Assembly (NCBI GenBank): GCA_029262715.1
Contig: JAJCYX010000065.1
Coordinates: 1-6,014, forward strand
Direction of reading: 5' to 3'
DNA length: 6,014 nucleotides
Source: Chloroflexota bacterium
Lineage (GTDB): Bacteria; Chloroflexota; Dehalococcoidia; Lucifugimonadales; Lucifugimonadaceae
Part shown: one piece after another, positions 5,815 through 6,014 of the stretch
Numbering within the stretch: position 1 is the first letter of the stretch
How the letters are laid out: the number at the start of each line of letters is the position of its first letter
The notes under the pieces: generated by a model
Database searches by the model: none
Seen by the model: the letters and a program-made list of their open reading frames with translations, nothing else
What the model was told of the DNA's origin: nothing
Program-made: the position numbers and the translations under genes

Positions 5815-6014
5815 ATGAGCAACCCAATGACAACCATGAGCCAGACGCCAACCGTGACCATAGGTGTGCCTATATACAACGGCGCTCAGTTCATTCGCAA
5901 AGCGCTCGACTCAATCCTGGCTCAGACTTACGAAGACTTCGAGGTCATCATCACGGACAACGTCTCGACGGACAATACTGTCGAGATCTGCCAGGAGTAC
6001 GCGCAGCGCGATCC
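5815..6014 (+). CDS. Family 2 glycosyltransferase, N-terminal fragment (runs off the window)
   Basis: Only the first 66 codons are present; the reading frame is open to the window edge. The visible part is the start of a GT-A fold, family GT2 catalytic domain, which transfers a sugar from a nucleotide donor to a growing glycan on the cytoplasmic side. Counting from the first ATG, the first strand is VTIGVPIYNG (14-23), followed by ALDSILAQTYEDFEVII (30-46) and then TDNVSTDNT (47-55), the counterpart of the usual DDGSTDGT, with Asp48 as the expected nucleotide-binding residue. There is no signal peptide or membrane segment in the visible part. The start is uncertain: in-frame ATGs occur at 5815, 5827 and 5836, and none has a clear Shine-Dalgarno site; I give the longest. 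It lies about 47 bases after gene 5 on the same strand and is likely to act on the sugar, or the polysaccharide containing it, made by this cluster. Donor and acceptor are unknown. Confidence 0.88.
   Translation, partial: MSNPMTTMSQTPTVTIGVPIYNGAQFIRKALDSILAQTYEDFEVIITDNVSTDNTVEICQEYAQRD

Noticed and set aside
5528..5851. Reverse-strand open frame spanning the end of gene 5 and the following gap
   Set aside because: It is mostly antisense to the conserved C-terminal domain of gene 5, and its remainder overlaps the glycosyltransferase start; no motif is recognisable.

Overview
The window is a bacterial nucleotide-sugar (surface polysaccharide) gene cluster. It reads entirely left to right, with five complete genes and the start of a sixth. 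The DNA is moderately GC-rich, with ATG and GTG starts, Shine-Dalgarno sites ahead of the complete genes and one-base TAATG stop/start overlaps, so it is bacterial. Nothing seen fixes the phylum. No rRNA, tRNA, insertion sequence, CRISPR array or phage gene was found.

Layout: 1-171 is a leader or upstream gene remnant. Gene 1 (172-942) is glucose-1-phosphate cytidylyltransferase, RfbF. Gene 2 (942-2030) is an NAD-dependent extended SDR sugar epimerase/reductase. Gene 3 (2030-3265), gene 4 (3268-4482) and gene 5 (4556-5767) are three consecutive zinc-binding sugar C-methyltransferases of the TylC3/NovU/TcaB9 type. Gene 6 (from about 5815, cut off at the window end) is a family 2 glycosyltransferase. 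Genes 1-4 are packed with overlaps or a 2-base gap. Genes 5 and 6 follow after gaps of 73 and about 47 bases with no convincing terminator, so one operon is the simplest reading.

Inferred pathway: RfbF makes CDP-glucose. A 4,6-dehydratase, not seen here, would make the 4-keto-6-deoxy intermediate. One or more of the methyltransferases would add a methyl branch to a ring carbon next to a keto group. The SDR would epimerise or reduce the product, and the glycosyltransferase would attach a sugar to a glycan. The unusual point is the coupling of a CDP-sugar entry enzyme to three C-methyltransferases from two subfamilies: gene 3 is one type, and genes 4 and 5 are a diverged tandem pair of another. 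Characterised members of this family mostly act on dTDP-sugars in antibiotic pathways. The branched product is therefore a reasonable candidate for an undescribed sugar, although its structure cannot be read from the DNA.
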